DNA from: Syngnathus acus
Lineage: Eukaryota; Chordata; Actinopteri; Syngnathiformes; Syngnathidae
Assembly (NCBI RefSeq): GCF_901709675.1
Contig: NC_051105.1
Location: 3,837,104 to 3,901,103, forward strand
Direction of reading: 5' to 3'
DNA length: 64,000 nucleotides
Part shown: positions 1 through 13,731 of the stretch, piece after piece
How positions within the stretch are numbered: position 1 is the stretch's first letter
How the letters are laid out: every line of letters begins with the position of its first letter
The notes under the pieces: model-generated
Told to the model about the DNA's origin: nothing
Databases searched by the model: none
The model's input: only the letters and a program-made list of their open reading frames with translations
Program-made: the position numbers and the translations under genes

Positions 1-3000
1 TTAGATAACAAGATGTCTGCTCTCTTTGCATATTTGCTAACAGCCCTTTGGAATTGTTTTTGAAATATGCTCAAGATTGTACAACATGCTGATGATAGCA
101 GTTCAAGTCTGATGAGTTGTGCGACCAAATTCGGATCAAATTCTGATCTGTAGTCTGCAGAGTGGTGTAGAACTGCACGGCACCATACAGACAGCTGTCT
201 TTAATATTTTGGTTATCTTAGCCTACTATTAGTTGCACTGCAGTTTGACACCAAGTAGCGATTTGTTTAGCGGCGATTCGATGTGCTCTCGTCAGCTGAG
301 CCACGACACACGTGCTATTTCCTCTCTATATGAGCCTTAAGATTCTCAGAAAAGCAGCGACGGTGACCCACAAAGGTGCAAAGGTGAAGGTCACTTCAAG
401 AATAAAGTGATTGTGCATTCACTGACTAAATGCTTTGAAGTGTTTTTGGATGTCAATGAAGAAAGGTGACACCATCATAGTCTAGTTTAGCCCAAAAATT
501 TCTGGTATGTTGTAGTGGTTGCTGCCGACTGTACTGCTTCACCTAGTAAACCTTGTGACAGTTCCAGTTGTAATCCCCCCCCCCGCCGACTGCCTCTACG
601 GTCACTCCAATTGTGGCTCATACCCCTTATACCGCACACAGGCTTACGATTGCGATCAGCTCAGGTGGCGGTTCTGATGGTGGTAGGGGACTCAATTAAA
701 AAGGCAATCACCAATGGATAGACTCTATCTGTCCATCAACACTCGTCTGCCCGGGACATTTAATCAGCCACCGCTAAAAGGCATCTCCTTGTCTGACACA
801 CAAATTGGTTGCCTGCTGACAGACACAGTCCGTCAGGAAGTTCTGTCCTCTCGATTCAAAATGCCTAGCATTAGCCTTAATCAGCCGGGTTAACTGCTGC
901 TGTATTGACAAACCGCTGGATGATTGTTCCGCTTGGGGGTCTATTGAGTGTATAGACATTGATTAGCAGACAGACTGCAGCTCTCCGTATGACTTCAAGC
1001 CAAAGGCGAGTGATGTGGACTTGAGGACATGAGCTTTACATCTGTAATTCTGACGTGCATATGTGTGGGACACCAGTAGAAATGTTGACCCCATATGGTG
1101 CAACCTCTAAAACGGCTGTACAACTTACGGAATTTGGAATTTAAGCTAAATGTTGAGGAAACAAAATGCAGTTGAAGATGTCAGTTTACGTAACAAACCT
1201 TTTGTGGCTCTAAAATTGTTGTACAAATTAATTTGTGACCAATATTCCAAAACAAAGGCCAGCCTTGCAATTGTGTGTTTAAAGAAGAGCAACAGTGAGA
1301 ACACATACAGTAAAGTAAGCAGACTTTTAAAATTATATTCCCAGCCTCATCTTTGTGTCATGACATGTTTGAATTAGCTTAAACTGTTAGCATTACCTAT
1401 TATCAATGCAAGTCATTGTCTGTAGTCATTGTCAATTGTTCTCAATACTCTGATAGTGTTCTCGTTTAACAGTGGTTAATATTATCGTAAAATGGCAACA
1501 TTTTGACCTTTAAACTGATTTTTTTCGAATGGAAAAAATGGAAATCCGATCAGCTCCCTGAATGCTTGACCAAATTTCCACTTTTTGTTAATGGTTGTCG
1601 AAGAAAAGTCTAAACAAATCAACCTCGAGTCCCTCAAAAAAGCTAAGTAAGTCCTTCCGTTTTCCTCATTTGTGGTCTTCTGAAACTTGTGGTTGCTGGA
1701 ATTCAACAAAATTGATGTGGAAGGGAGAAGAAGTTTGGGCATTTTCCTATGTTGACTCCAACAGATAAATAAATAACAGTTCACACTGTCAGAAACAGTA
1801 CATGTGTATCTTTCAGTGTGTCTTTACCAAACAGTGTTTTCCTGTAACTTTCCGTAACTTTGAGCTTCCAACCTATATCGAAGCCATTTTATACCAAGAG
1901 AAACATTTATTTTCTGAGAATGTACCAACCCAGCTTCCCTGTGCTGTTACTTCACCCTTTCAGATGGTGACAAAATGTTCCCTCCTCCTTCTTTGTGTTT
2001 TCCTCTTGTGGATTCAACCTTCGACCCCAGTGTCCAGCCCGTGTTTGTTGACCAAAATCGAGTTAAGGGTGCGCACGGAGCGATCGCAGCATGTGACTTT
2101 TGTCGGCCGAGCACGGAAAGTGTTGTGCAACAGCCCTGCGAAGCTGCGGCAGATAGTCTAAACACTGAGCTGTCCCTCAACTAAAAAAATAAAAAACTTG
2201 CATTGTAACGAGGGGGGTTACAGCTTGTCAATGGAAACTTCTTGTCTTGAAGTATTTCACCGAAACATATTATCAGCACACTGACCTTTAAACACAGCTG
2301 AGGAAGACTCTGATTGTGCCTTAATCGACACTCAATGAGCCAAGATCTCTTTGCAAAAAAACAACAACCTTGTTTCTGTTGTCACACCCTTACGGGAAGC
2401 CACTGGCTTAGGAACGCTTTACTCCCGTCATCTGATTTAAGGTTGCTTTCACATGTTTCCATGGCGAGGATGGAAAAGCATGCCAATGTAGGGCCTGACT
2501 ATCTGTGGCCACGATTCTCACTGTCTGGCCAAATATGGGTTGCTAAGAAGACTACAATGACCTCCTGCTTTTAACCATTAATGTGCTGATTTAATTTCAT
2601 CTCAGAGTTGGGCGGGTGTAAAGATACTGCCAGTGTGGCACTCTGAGTCAACTTGTAAGGGGAGGAAATTATGTCAACAACATGTGGAATCCATTTAGGT
2701 AGCGCTGGCATTCCACAAGGTCTTTGGCGTCAACACAAACGACTTCCCGCCATAGACCGTGACTCCCCGGGTGCGAACGGCTTCCACCAGGTATGAGCTT
2801 GGCACAACATGCTCTCAAAGGATGACAAATTAATAAATAAATCTGAAAAATAATGAAGCGCTCGATGGTCACTGGGTGACTAATTGAAGTAAACACAGCG
2901 AGGCTTTTATTGAGTGATGCTAAAAAGCTGGAGTGGGTAAAAAAAAAAAGGGAAAAACTGCACAGTTGACGCTTCGGAGTGACCAAGTCGTTAAAAATGT

Positions 3001-3509
3001 TCTAATTAGGGCGCATGTACGAAAAATATTAGCAGCTCTGCCTTTGCATGAAATCGGCACACGTGAAAGGATGAAATGAAAGTCCGAGATGGCAATTTGT
3101 GTTTGCAAGGCTAGTTTTAAATTGCAAAGGTTGTAAATTTGTTGATTATCCATGAAACACAAATTAACATATCTCTGCTGCACAAACCTGACTGTATAAA
3201 AAATCCCTCTTGTTGCGTTCCATCCATCATATTATTGGAATAACTGAAATTACTGGATCTTTTTCATATTACAACGGTGATTATTAGACACATGGATTAT
3301 GCGTTATCTCACATGAGTGGTGTGGCAGGTTGAGTCAGTGGACCATAATTGATGACTGAATCTCTGGAAATTGAGGCAGATGCGACAATGCATTTTGCGA
3401 CGTTCTTGATTAGCTTTCTGTTATGCCACCTCAAGACTGGTAGAAACCAAAAATTGGTATAATTCTTGACCTGGAATTGCTTGATGTGAAGTACCGTAAA
3501 TTCTCTTAT

Positions 3510-3645
3510 ATACCGTATTGGCCCGAATATAAGACGACCCCGATTATAAGACGACCCCTTCTTTTTCAAGACTCAAGTTTGAAAAAAGCCTTTGCCTAGA
3601 CCCCGAATGTAAGACGACCCCCCCTTTTTCAGTTTTATTTCGCAC
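3510..3645. repeat. Interspersed element with ATAAGACGACCCC motifs
   Basis: It begins taccgtattggcccgaa and carries three near-direct copies of (g)aatataagacgacccc, near 3524, 3542 and 3605. The motif resembles a widespread vertebrate non-autonomous DNA element with ends ACCGTATTGGCCCG. Only one end is recognisable here, so it is a truncated or decayed copy. Confidence 0.6.
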
Positions 3646-5707
3646 GTGTGTATAATGCATTCCCCAAAAATCAAATTTTAAAAGTATTTTTGTTCTATTT
3701 ACCCTTGTATAACATGGTACCCTGATTTGCCGGTATCCTTTATCATCTCTATTAGGCAATGTTGGTGTTGCCCGTAAACTCATGTAAAACTAAAGTGTTT
3801 CGATGCGAGTTGCTGACAGACATTCCTGGAAACGAGTCAGTGCATCAATGTCTCGACATGGCAAACATGTAGTAAAACATCTCGGCCGGTCTTTAGAGAG
3901 CGTGCGAGTGCACGTGTGATATGATGTATTCAGTGGGCAAGCCATTGTGGATATTGTATGTACATACTGCATATCCAGGGTCGGAAGGGTTGGGGTGAGG
4001 GAAGGGACACTTGCTGACGCACATTAAGACATACTGTATAATACATGTTAGAGCACCAGCGTACACATGCAACACACAGCCTGGAGGGATAAAAGGCTAC
4101 CGAGAGAAACCCCCATTAGGGCAGGAGTGAATTTAAGCGGCATTCCATATAGAGCAAGGGAGTTATGTGGGTGGTGGTTGGGAGGCATGCAGGTTATTGT
4201 GAGCATGCTGGTACTCCCAAATGCACCTCCGAGTGAGGGCACCAGATAAGAAATATTTCATTTTGGTTTGGAGCTTAAAAAGAACAATAACGTATCTTAG
4301 GGATCACTCATAAAGCATTTACTGTCATTGCCGCCAACTCATTGCGCTGACTTTAACAAATTAGATTATTAGGGAACAACGTTATGAGAGACCAGAAATG
4401 CAACTCTCGCTTCCACTGAAGACAGTCATTATAAAAAGCTTTTTGATTGGCTGTTTGTTCATTCTGTTTCACGTTACAAAAATTCGTGGCCTGTGGCTCA
4501 TGATGTTCACCACACACATAAGGACTCGCCATCAAACAGGTCAATTGTTTTCCGAGCAGAGCAAGAAGCAAAATTCTCTCTTTACAGAACCCCTGCCCCA
4601 CACACACACACCAAAAGATTATCACTTCGGATCATCTTTTAGAGACATCCGACAATTAGGCCTATGTAAGGTTGCAGAGTTTGATCGGAATGGAGGAAAA
4701 ATGCTGAAATGTGACACGATTATCGATATGTGTTTCCTGACATGATAAAATTAGTTTTACCGGTTATTTATCGTTTAAACAATCAGCATGCAGGAGAACT
4801 CAGAGAAAATAAATTTGTACCAAAAGTCAAAAGTGAACTTTCATCAGATGTTTTCACGAGTCACATTTTGTCACTGACAGCGATTTGGCGCTGCTTTGTC
4901 TTCTTGAGATGATAAGTCGTCGCAATGTGTTCCCCTTCTTGATCTCCCTGGAGCTAGCTGGCTACATTCTCTGTGGGCACATCACCTCCCCACATGAAAC
5001 TATGGCGAGAAGATTTGTCACTGTTTTTTACAGGGGTTGTGACCATTTGTCCACACTCATGCCCTCCTACCTGTTTTTTTGACTCTGGGGTGTTATGGCC
5101 GGGTGGGGATTCAATCATTCCAGTGGAGTATTTAACTTCTTTCTCATGGTTTCATCAAAAGTGATTGTCAATTGTGAACAAAAGTGTCTGGAACTCTGTC
5201 ACAAATCGCTTTGACTTGTCAGCCTCGAGTAACGCCACCTCACGTTAGAGCTGTCACGGTCGTGGCTTGTATAGTCGCTGTTCCTCTGCAGCATTTTTGA
5301 GGCGCATGATGCAAGAGGATGTCACACTCTTCTCTGGAGCAGGAGCAATGTGAGTGTGAATTAGCGCACACTGTGGGTGGCTGTAGGTGGCAGCTTGTGT
5401 GCTGAATGGGCTTCTATTCTTCTGCTTTCATGAGCGAGACGGTTGCGTGGATTTATGCGCGAGTGTGTCTCGAAGCCAAAGATAGGTGGGTGGAGGCAAA
5501 GGTCACAAACAAGGTGTGTTTGCTTGAGTTGGTGTTCCTGCACAGTAGCCAGACTAGAGCAGCAGCCATTTGAGTACGTTGAGCAATGTGTGGCTTAGGT
5601 ATACAATGACGCTGCCTATTCTTGCTCGTTTTGTTCTCGTCGCCATAACCGTTGCACATAATAGAATCCACTACATACAGTATACCAGAAATTCTAATCT
5701 ATACACG

Positions 5708-5757
5708 TTTTTATTTTATTCTATTTTATTTTATTTTATTTTATTTTATTTTATTCT
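5708..5757. repeat. (TTTTA)n microsatellite
   Basis: About ten tandem pentamer units with one TTCTA variant near the start and one at the end. Confidence 0.95.
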
Positions 5758-7460
5758 ACTCAGGAAGTGAGCCTGACACGCAGATGGAAGCGCAGACAAA
5801 ACCAAACAGCCCTTTAAAGTTTTTTGGAGTTTTATTTGTCAGACCGAGCAGCCTCTCAAGGGAACTATGTGGTTTTTGTAGAGGTCGAGAACTTTTGCAG
5901 AGACAAGAAACCCTGAAGATTTATGAATGATTTCCCCCCCTGGCGTATTTAGACATGGCTGATGAAATGAAATGCAGGTGTTTTTTTTATTCCTATGTTC
6001 GTTTTATTTCTGCAGCCAATTCAGCGAAATGTTCCGACACATGGTTTTCATATGCTCACGGATCACAACAGTTACATTTCTAGTATTTTGGTGAGCTCCA
6101 TGGCCTAACTTTGGTCTTTCAGCACTACTTTCAATTTTACTCCACTGCAAACCTCAAAGGCAATTATACTGATAATTGATCGTCTCTGAAAACAATTGAG
6201 GGAAAAACATCGGAGTGCACTAATTGGTTGCAATGAGCTTAGACCTTGTTTATTCACTCAGCGTTATCCTGCTCAATATAACCATGACATGGAAGCAGGA
6301 GTTTAGAACTTACACGAAGAGATGTTTACAATGTGTTAGATGAAATAATTGTTCATTTCCACCTTAGTCAGTCAAGGATATTTGTAGCTTCATTACTGTT
6401 CTAAAGGCAGATTTTAAAAATGTATCATATTCTCAGTAGACTTACCTAATGAAGTGTGTATTGATTGGTTTGTTGTAAGTCACAACATTTGAAGCCCAGA
6501 AGACACCCTTCTGGCTACCATTGTAGACAAAGAAAAGCTAAATTATAATTTGGTTCTTTTGCCTCTAATCAAATTGCACGCTTTAGTGTTTGCCAGATGG
6601 GAAGGGAAGCAGTGATATGCCCCAAGCTAATTATTATCTCTATCGTGGAGGGGGGGGGACTTCCGTCCAAGTGGTCTTTTATCACCTGATAGTGCGGCGC
6701 TTGCATGATTCCGATCAACTCACTCGTACTCATTCTTTTGCATTGCCGTGTTATTTTGACATTTTGTGTTTGTTTGTCAAAGCAGTCAACTTCAGCTGCA
6801 TCCGGTAACTTCACTTCCCCCTCCACCCTCCCTCACATTAGTGACACAGGATCCCCCCTGGCAGAAATAGCCATGAATCAAGGCCAATACAGCAGAATAT
6901 GGGAACTTCCAAGGGGCTTGTGCATATGTTGTTTATCGTATCAACTACAAATGGACACAGTTTCCTCCAAGGTGCTCAGTAATGCGTGTTCTTACATCAT
7001 TTTAGTTGAATTGTATACAAAAAGATTATTATGAGTTCAAAACTGAGTTTGTTTTCCACGTTAACAAAGAGTAAATTAAGAGACTATGAATATCTAAGGG
7101 GGCCGCTAAACAACAATAAAATGTTTTTACAAAAATCTTTGGAAAATGCTGATAAATATTCATTATATGTTCCCAGAAAAACAACAACAGACCTTCAAGA
7201 GTGTCAAATTTTACAGTGTTACACTGCTTTCAGTTTGGTAACATAGGTCTTGTCTGTCTGTTGTGTGTCAATGATCTTCTCTCTTTGTGACCAAGCTAAC
7301 GCCTGCAAGTCATACCCATGAGCATGTGAGTCTGGCACATTCTTGCCTGGTGGTTCAGTAAAATGATCCTGCATTGTGTTTTTCTCTTGAGTCTTGTCAA
7401 GAGAAACAATAGGTCAAACTTGTTCTCGCAAGCATTTATTCAAAAGTGATACAGCATATT

Positions 7461-7516
7461 ATCCATCCATCCATCCATTTTCTGAACCGCTTAGTCCCCA
7501 CGGGGGTCGCGGGAGT
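7461..7516 (-). mobile_element. SINE 3'-end fragment with (ATCC)n tail
   Basis: A short (ATCC)n run is followed by attttctgaaccgcttag and ggggtcgcggg, which is the reverse complement of the 3' end of a common fish tRNA-derived SINE with a (GGAT)n tail. The rest of the element is absent. Confidence 0.6.
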
Positions 7517-8697
7517 GTATTATGTGAATAACATTTTGGTTCCTTCCAAAGGGTTTTATGTAACACTAAATAGATATACAATATAATTAGACAGTTTTGT
7601 ATAGCCCATATTTGTGTTATTGTGAACCCTTTTTACCAGTGGGCGTTCATGTGTTCAACCAAATTCCTTTGAATTTGTAAGCTGCAAATTTGCAATCAAT
7701 TAAAAAAAAAAGCAAAATAAGGCTTATGAAATGGAAATTGTGAAATCATTCACTGAGCTCTATCATTTTTTCTTAAATAATAATAATTTAAAGAAGTTAT
7801 TTTGTCCATCTCTGTAATAAACGCCAGACTTTTATTTAATAATAGGCCAGCATTTGTTTTTCAGGGTTGAAAAGTCAATTTAAATCAACTTTTCAAGGGA
7901 TGTTTGCCTGATTAGCATGAACACTGGTGTATTTTGTGAGTTTTGTCAATTAAAAGGATAGCATTTAAAATCAATACTGGTCTAACAATAAGGAACTAAA
8001 TTAGTCATGACATTGTAGTAGATAAAAAGATAAAAAAAGGATACCAGACTGAGCTTTGAACTTGAAAATATCAAGCATTATGCTTTGGGTGTCATTCAAA
8101 AAAGCGAAAAGAGAAAGAAGGAAAAACAATGATGTTTGAAGATCAGTTGCAATTGGGATTGCTAAACTGAGCAAACGCAATGATTTGAACATTGAAATAA
8201 GCTACTTTGGCCACCTTGCATACACGCAAAGGGTTGAAGGTTAAAGTATATTTGATCACATCGTCCCTTTGTTTGCTTCCGTGCACTTCCTTTTGACCCG
8301 GCTACTGTAATGGAATCCAACTCAAGCCCTGAAACACACGAAGGCGACATCATCCAGTCAAACGGTGCTTTATTGCCTTCAACATTAGCCTCCATTGTGT
8401 CTAAATCACTAAATCAAGCAGATTTCCAAGTGTTGCCGAACAGAACTAGTGTAGGAGTGAGCTGCTAGGCCCATTATGACTGTGTCACGTTCAGGGGGGT
8501 GTCCACAGGAAATCATTTGGGCTCTTTTTAGATTTTTGCACCAATCCGAAAAGGAAGCTTTTTAACATCTCATTCTCCCCACTCTCTCGCTCTCTGCTAT
8601 GGTGGAGGACCCGGTGGAAGGCAGAGGGGAGGGGAGGGTCTGTTGGCATTCTTGCACTGTGTGCTTTGCGCTCGACCGGGCCTTGGCTGTGGTCCAT

Positions 8698-8763
8698 ATC
8701 CCCTCTCTACCCTCTCTCGCTTTTCTGCCTCCCTCCTTTTCCTCCTCCTTTCCCCCCCTCCCT
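8698..8763. repeat. Polypyrimidine tract
   Basis: Nearly all C/T over about 65 bp (ccctctctaccctctctcgc... through cctttccccccctccc). It is low complexity with triplex-forming potential and no coding evidence. Confidence 0.7.
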
Positions 8764-9426
8764 GTGCTGCTCAACCGTCTCACCCTCGAGCTCGCCTCTT
8801 CCATCTCGCTATCAACTCCCTTTATGTACCCCAGATAATTCATTGGCCACTTCCTTGCCTCATCACTCCTCTTGACCTCCCTTGCATGCAGGGCCAATGG
8901 CAGCAGGTCCGGCCTCTGCGACACAGATGTAGCCGGCCGCCCCGGGGCACTCGACATGGAAACAAAGCATGATGGAGGCTGGGTGGCACAGTCTGTTTCG
9001 GACTAGGAGATGCGCATGGAAGGAAAGGGCAGGCAAAGTGGCAATTTATTACATCTGCTTCAATAAGTTGATTCAAGCTTAACTTTCACCTGAAGAAATA
9101 GTGTTGCGCTAGCCAGGAGATAAGCCGGATGGGTTCTTTCACCCGCTCGTGTTGAGATAACACAGAAGGGTGTGCAACCGACACACACACGTCTGGTCTT
9201 TTCTGCTTATCAAAGCAATCAGACGAAGCTTAGAGCAAATCTGCAGTTCATTTTATCCAAAGTGTTCTCTGTAAACCAGTATCACATGGATGCTAAAGCT
9301 AACAATGCCACGAACCAGACAGAAATGTTTTTTTTTTTTTTAGTCTTGTTGGCTTTTTGGGTGAGAGTTTGTCTTCAGACGACCGCAGCTTTCACTTTCG
9401 ATATTCAGTTCATGATGTCATGTTAC

Positions 9427-9528
9427 TGCTGCGATTGGCTGGTGACCAGTCGAGACCGTACTTTGCCAATCGCCCAACGTTAGGGTCCAGGCCACTTGCA
9501 AACTTGAATGACGATGAATGGGTAGTTG
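9427..9528 (+). mobile_element. Decayed SINE 3' portion
   Basis: It begins ctgcgattggctggtgaccag, contains aatcgcccaacgttagg and ends in gatgaatggg. This matches the body and tail order of the SINE family seen at 58271 in the opposite orientation. It is strongly diverged. Confidence 0.5.
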
Positions 9529-9981
9529 TGTGATTGGCCTCCTCTGGAGAAAACATCAACAAGACAGAAGTGGGGGAAAAGTCAATCCAGAAATGTCCCA
9601 CTTTCAGAGGAGGTATCGGTAGTAATCACACAAAGCTGGAATTTGTTCGCCTTTTTTCCGTGGTCCTGTTATGTACAAACCACTCAAAATTAGGGCAACA
9701 CGGTTGACTGGAATTTCATGGCAGCTGAGCTAGTATGAGAGTTGTTACAGTTTAATTTGACGCTCACTTCTGCCGCACCGTTGTTGTTGACACTGGAATG
9801 GGTGTCATCTAATAATCTGATGCTGTGTTGTTATGTGACTGCACACTGCAATACCTCGCTTCGCTAGTGTAAAAGGAAAAGGAGAATAAATGCTGGGTGG
9901 GATTCTGGTTACGGTAACATTGTAGGTTACCGTATCTGCACGTTAATCAAGTCACCAGTCAATCTGAGGTTTGAGCTAAAC

Positions 9982-10310
9982 CAGGGGAGTCAAACTCATT
10001 TTTTTCGCGAGCCCTATTGTAGTCATAGCTTTTTTCGGAGGGCCATTATGACTGTCAACCCAAATAAATGTATGAGCACCTCATATTATATACAGTAAAA
10101 GCTTCAAAACAAATTGACAAATAACTCGTTTTCAAAACAGACGAGTAAAAAGCTGATCAAATATAAAAAAGAAAAATATATTATTAAAAGTGAAGACAAT
10201 TTGGAATTCTAGTAATGACACAAATTTGATGCACAATTTGTCTTCGCCGGCCACATAAAATGATGTGGCGGGCCGTATCTGGCCCCCGGGCCTTGAGTTT
10301 GACACCTGGG
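9982..10310. mobile_element. hAT-like MITE copy 1
   Basis: This 329-bp element opens caggggagtcaaactca and closes gagtttgacacctggg. It is flanked by a perfect 8-bp duplication AGCTAAAC (9974-9981 and 10311-10318). The interior contains the diagnostic GGCCATTATGACTGTCAACCC-like and CACAATTTGTCTTCGCCGGCC segments shared with the copies at 39191 and 46148. Its size, terminal inverted repeats and 8-bp duplication fit a non-autonomous hAT element. There is no transposase. Confidence 0.88.
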
Positions 10311-10729
10311 AGCTAAACCAATAGTTCTACCCTGATCGTAATCCTTCATCCATTAAGATTTTTTTCCCAACCTCTTCAGAACCAAGACTTTGTAAAAACC
10401 CTTTCTCGATGAGTGGTGTACTGTATGTCGTTTTAGAGTTGTTGTTTTTCCTTTTTTTTTTATGTATTTTTGCCTGCTAAAACTTCAGTCAACTTTTTCT
10501 CAAGGGATTTAGCTTGTTGGAAGCAAAAATGAAATGCCTCAACACTCCACTGACTTGGCCCCCTCACTGCGTCTGACTCCCCCACACACCTGGGATGGCC
10601 ATTTTATTTCAGAGCGCAGCAAATGGAAAGGTGATCTTAATCTACCTTGCACCACCGCCCCCACACCACATCCCCCACCCATCCGCTATCTCGCACACAC
10701 AGAGCGCATTGCTGATGGACAGACAGCAG

Positions 10730-11030
10730 TTCATGGTCGCTTGCGCGGCGAATTCCCTGACGAAGGCTCTTGAATTCATCGTTTGACGACTTTTAGCAAA
10801 GGAACGGCTTCGCCGGACCTGCGGCGGAGCAGTCGGTCAAAGTATTTCGACCTGACCCCCCTCCATTAGCTCGTTACTCGGCGTGCGGCCTCCCTCGCCG
10901 TTGTTTGCACTTTGGTCATTGCTGTCGCAAGCAGCGGCGTGCACTGGCCATTGATTTCCCATGAATGGCTCGCTGCGGGCCAGTTCATTATGAGGGTATT
11001 CACACAGCGCTGGATTAGCGAGACCGCAGA
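10730..11030. promoter_or_regulatory. CpG-rich, repeat-free intronic block (candidate cis-regulatory element)
   Basis: It is unusually CpG-rich for these introns (tcgcttgcgcggcgaatt, cggcttcgccgg, ctgcggcggagcagtcgg) and free of recognisable repeats. It is followed by ATTA-containing sequence (ctggattagcg). It may be an enhancer or an internal promoter, but the evidence is composition only. Confidence 0.3.
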
Positions 11031-11235
11031 TGGATAGAGTGGCTCTTTTCTGTCTTACCTTGCATTTTCATTCATTGGCTGACATGAATACATTAAAAGA
11101 GCTCATATTTTGGGATGGCGTTATTATCAGAGAAAACAAGCCATTTACTTTTTTTGCTGCCACACTCCCTTTGCTTATTCTCTTCAACACATGGCTCAAG
11201 GCAGGACTCTGGCTGCTGCTCCACCCGCTCAAACA

Positions 11236-11249
11236 GTTACCATGGCAAC
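11236..11249. promoter_or_regulatory. RFX X-box (GTTACCATGGCAAC)
   Basis: A full 14-bp match to the palindromic RFX-family consensus GTTRCC-AT-GGYAAC, lying about 200 bp downstream of the CpG-rich block. RFX factors regulate ciliary and neural genes. Occupancy at this site is unknown. Confidence 0.5.
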
Positions 11250-13731
11250 GCTATCTGGGCCTACCAAGACCCGAAGCCGAAGGACATGCTGGACAACAAT
11301 ACAATAGCAGCACAGCCAGGGTACCTGAGGGACTTAGACCTGAGAGGGAGGTATATATGTGTGTGTGTGGGTGTGTGGGGAGGGGATTGGAAGTGGAGGC
11401 TGCAGATTGAGAAGGAGTAAATCCTCCCTCCCCTCTATCGCGCTACCTCCATCGCACACATACACCCGCAGGATTATCCTTGCGCTGGAGAAGTAGTGGA
11501 CCGTAGGTAGCATTTAATCGGCCCTTTGTTTCTGGATAAATTAATGGTTTCAGTTGCCCGAAAAGGGTGCCTTACTATCTCTTTCCACAGAGAATTTGGA
11601 CTCAGATCATTTTGGTCAGATCTGGTGGACCTGTTCATTGGTGAAACACTTCTTCATACAATTCGTTTAGGTGCGGCTTCCTGCAGACGGTTCGGCTATT
11701 TGCATTGATTAGACATTTGTGTAACTAGTATAAGTTCATGAATGGAATGAGAACAAAACACTTCAAATTAGTTCTTAGACAAAAGGGAACGAGCCTCGCT
11801 GATACCGGTCTACAGATTCTGTGGTGGAGACGTATTCGAGACCTCAGGATTTACCGTTAATTCTACCGAAAGCAAACCAAATTCAACTCGACTGGCAAAG
11901 TTTTATAAATAAATGGTACCAAAGCCCAATATATTTACCTCGGGACATTACTCATGGAGTTTCTCCGCAATTGTAAATATTTACTGGGAAGACCTGCAAA
12001 ATACTATCATGTTCATCTTAAGTAATGGTCCCATTCAATCAATTAGGTTAGGAAAGTATCGAAGGGGAAGGATTGTACGCCGTTGATCGTGTTTATTTGT
12101 CCACCTCTTGAGTCAATACAAAGGCGGACTTGACGGAGTAACGGATATGATGGAGTAACAGCGTTACCATGTGGAAGTGACTTGCCATGTTTGTATTATA
12201 CACTTCTGTTAGAATAATAAGAGGGCTTGCTACCTAAGGTCGTCTCCGGCTGAGGGGGATGTGGAATATACGTTTTGTTATCGGCTTCATTGCTTTTACA
12301 GCAGCACCATTTACAGGCCTCCAGACAGAGGCTGAGTGCTCACTCTGGGGGCGGCAGAACGTTTGCTTGCACATGTCTGTTTGTTTGCTGTGCATTTGCA
12401 GCATTTTTTTTTTTTGCCTGAATGACATGTGGAACCGTGACCTAGCGATGGTGTCGCAACAACTGTTGAGTAACTACTTATACAAGCCTGTTATTGTTCA
12501 TCATTGAAAGACGAATAGGCCTGCGGCAGCCCATCAGGCAGCCCAATGTCTTTATTAAAACAGCATAATGACTCAGCTCATACTAATTCATGTCTGTGTT
12601 TGATCAGTGCCAGAATTAAAAGTATATCATCGGACCCCTGACGGCCATTCATTTGTCACTCAAAAGTTTTCTTTTTGAACTACCGGTATGAACTTTTACA
12701 GCTCTGCGACCTATAGTACCTGGAAATATTTTGAGCCTTGGAAACTGCACAAATGGTTTCGTTGGAGTCCATTTATTAGTCCTATGGTGCACAGTAGTCT
12801 AGTTCAGCCCTTCTAAAACTAAAGGTCATTTTTTTTATTAGTGTTTTTCTTAATGTTTTTATTCCATCAAGGTTTTATAATTTGTTCATCAAGGTGAGGA
12901 TTAGAATTAAAATCTTGTAGGTAATGGCAACATGGTATTTGACCTTGATTGCTGCCCCTTATGCTGAAGGCCAAATGAGGAACTGAAACAGTTGTCGAAG
13001 GATCTACCCAAAATGCTAACCTCAAATGTTTATTCCATATTAAGTTTTCATGTTTTATATAAAACATTAAATCATTTTAATAAGTAGCTTCTTCTGTACA
13101 TTTGGCATATATTATAATTAGGAAATGCAAATGTATTAGCATTAATTAGCTAGTCATATAACTTTAACAGTCATAATTGGCCTCCAGACCCTTAACGACG
13201 ACAGAAAAAATCAAATTGATCACTAAAATAACTTCAAATATAATGTAAAAACTTACTGCAAATTGACCAATAAAATTCATTCTGTTATTTAATGGTCCAA
13301 CAGAATTATCCTTAAGAATAAACTGGTGAAATTAGCCTGTACAGAAAAGTAAAAGTTTATTGCACCATCTTTTCACTCCAGAATGCCACGATAGTCTTGA
13401 GATTTCTTTAGACCCAGCCCAGGTTCAAGACACCCTGTGCTAGATTTAGTAAAGCAGCCCCAGAACTGAGCCTGCTGTTTCTTTCAGCGGTTACTGTTTT
13501 CTTTTCTTTCCACACAGGGTGCAAGCAAAATTGATGGTACCCCATTGTTTAAGTGTAAAAAAGCCACAATCATCACAGAAATAACTTGAGACTGATGAGA
13601 CTGGAATTTGCTGAAGTGCATTTTGACAAGCCGCAATGCTTCTGGGATATTTTTTATTGTAATGATTCATTGTGTGTGTATTTTTTTTAATCAATCATGT
13701 CAAGAAAGTGAATATTTTTCCTTACATCTTT

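Noticed and set aside
1802-2161. 119-codon open frame near the left end
   Set aside because: No domain recognised; overlapping frames on both strands are equally open; it lies in a long intron.
8562-8972. Overlapping open frames on both strands around the polypyrimidine tract
   Set aside because: Low-complexity C/T sequence lacks stops in several frames; the translations are Ser/Pro/Leu or Glu/Arg runs without family resemblance.
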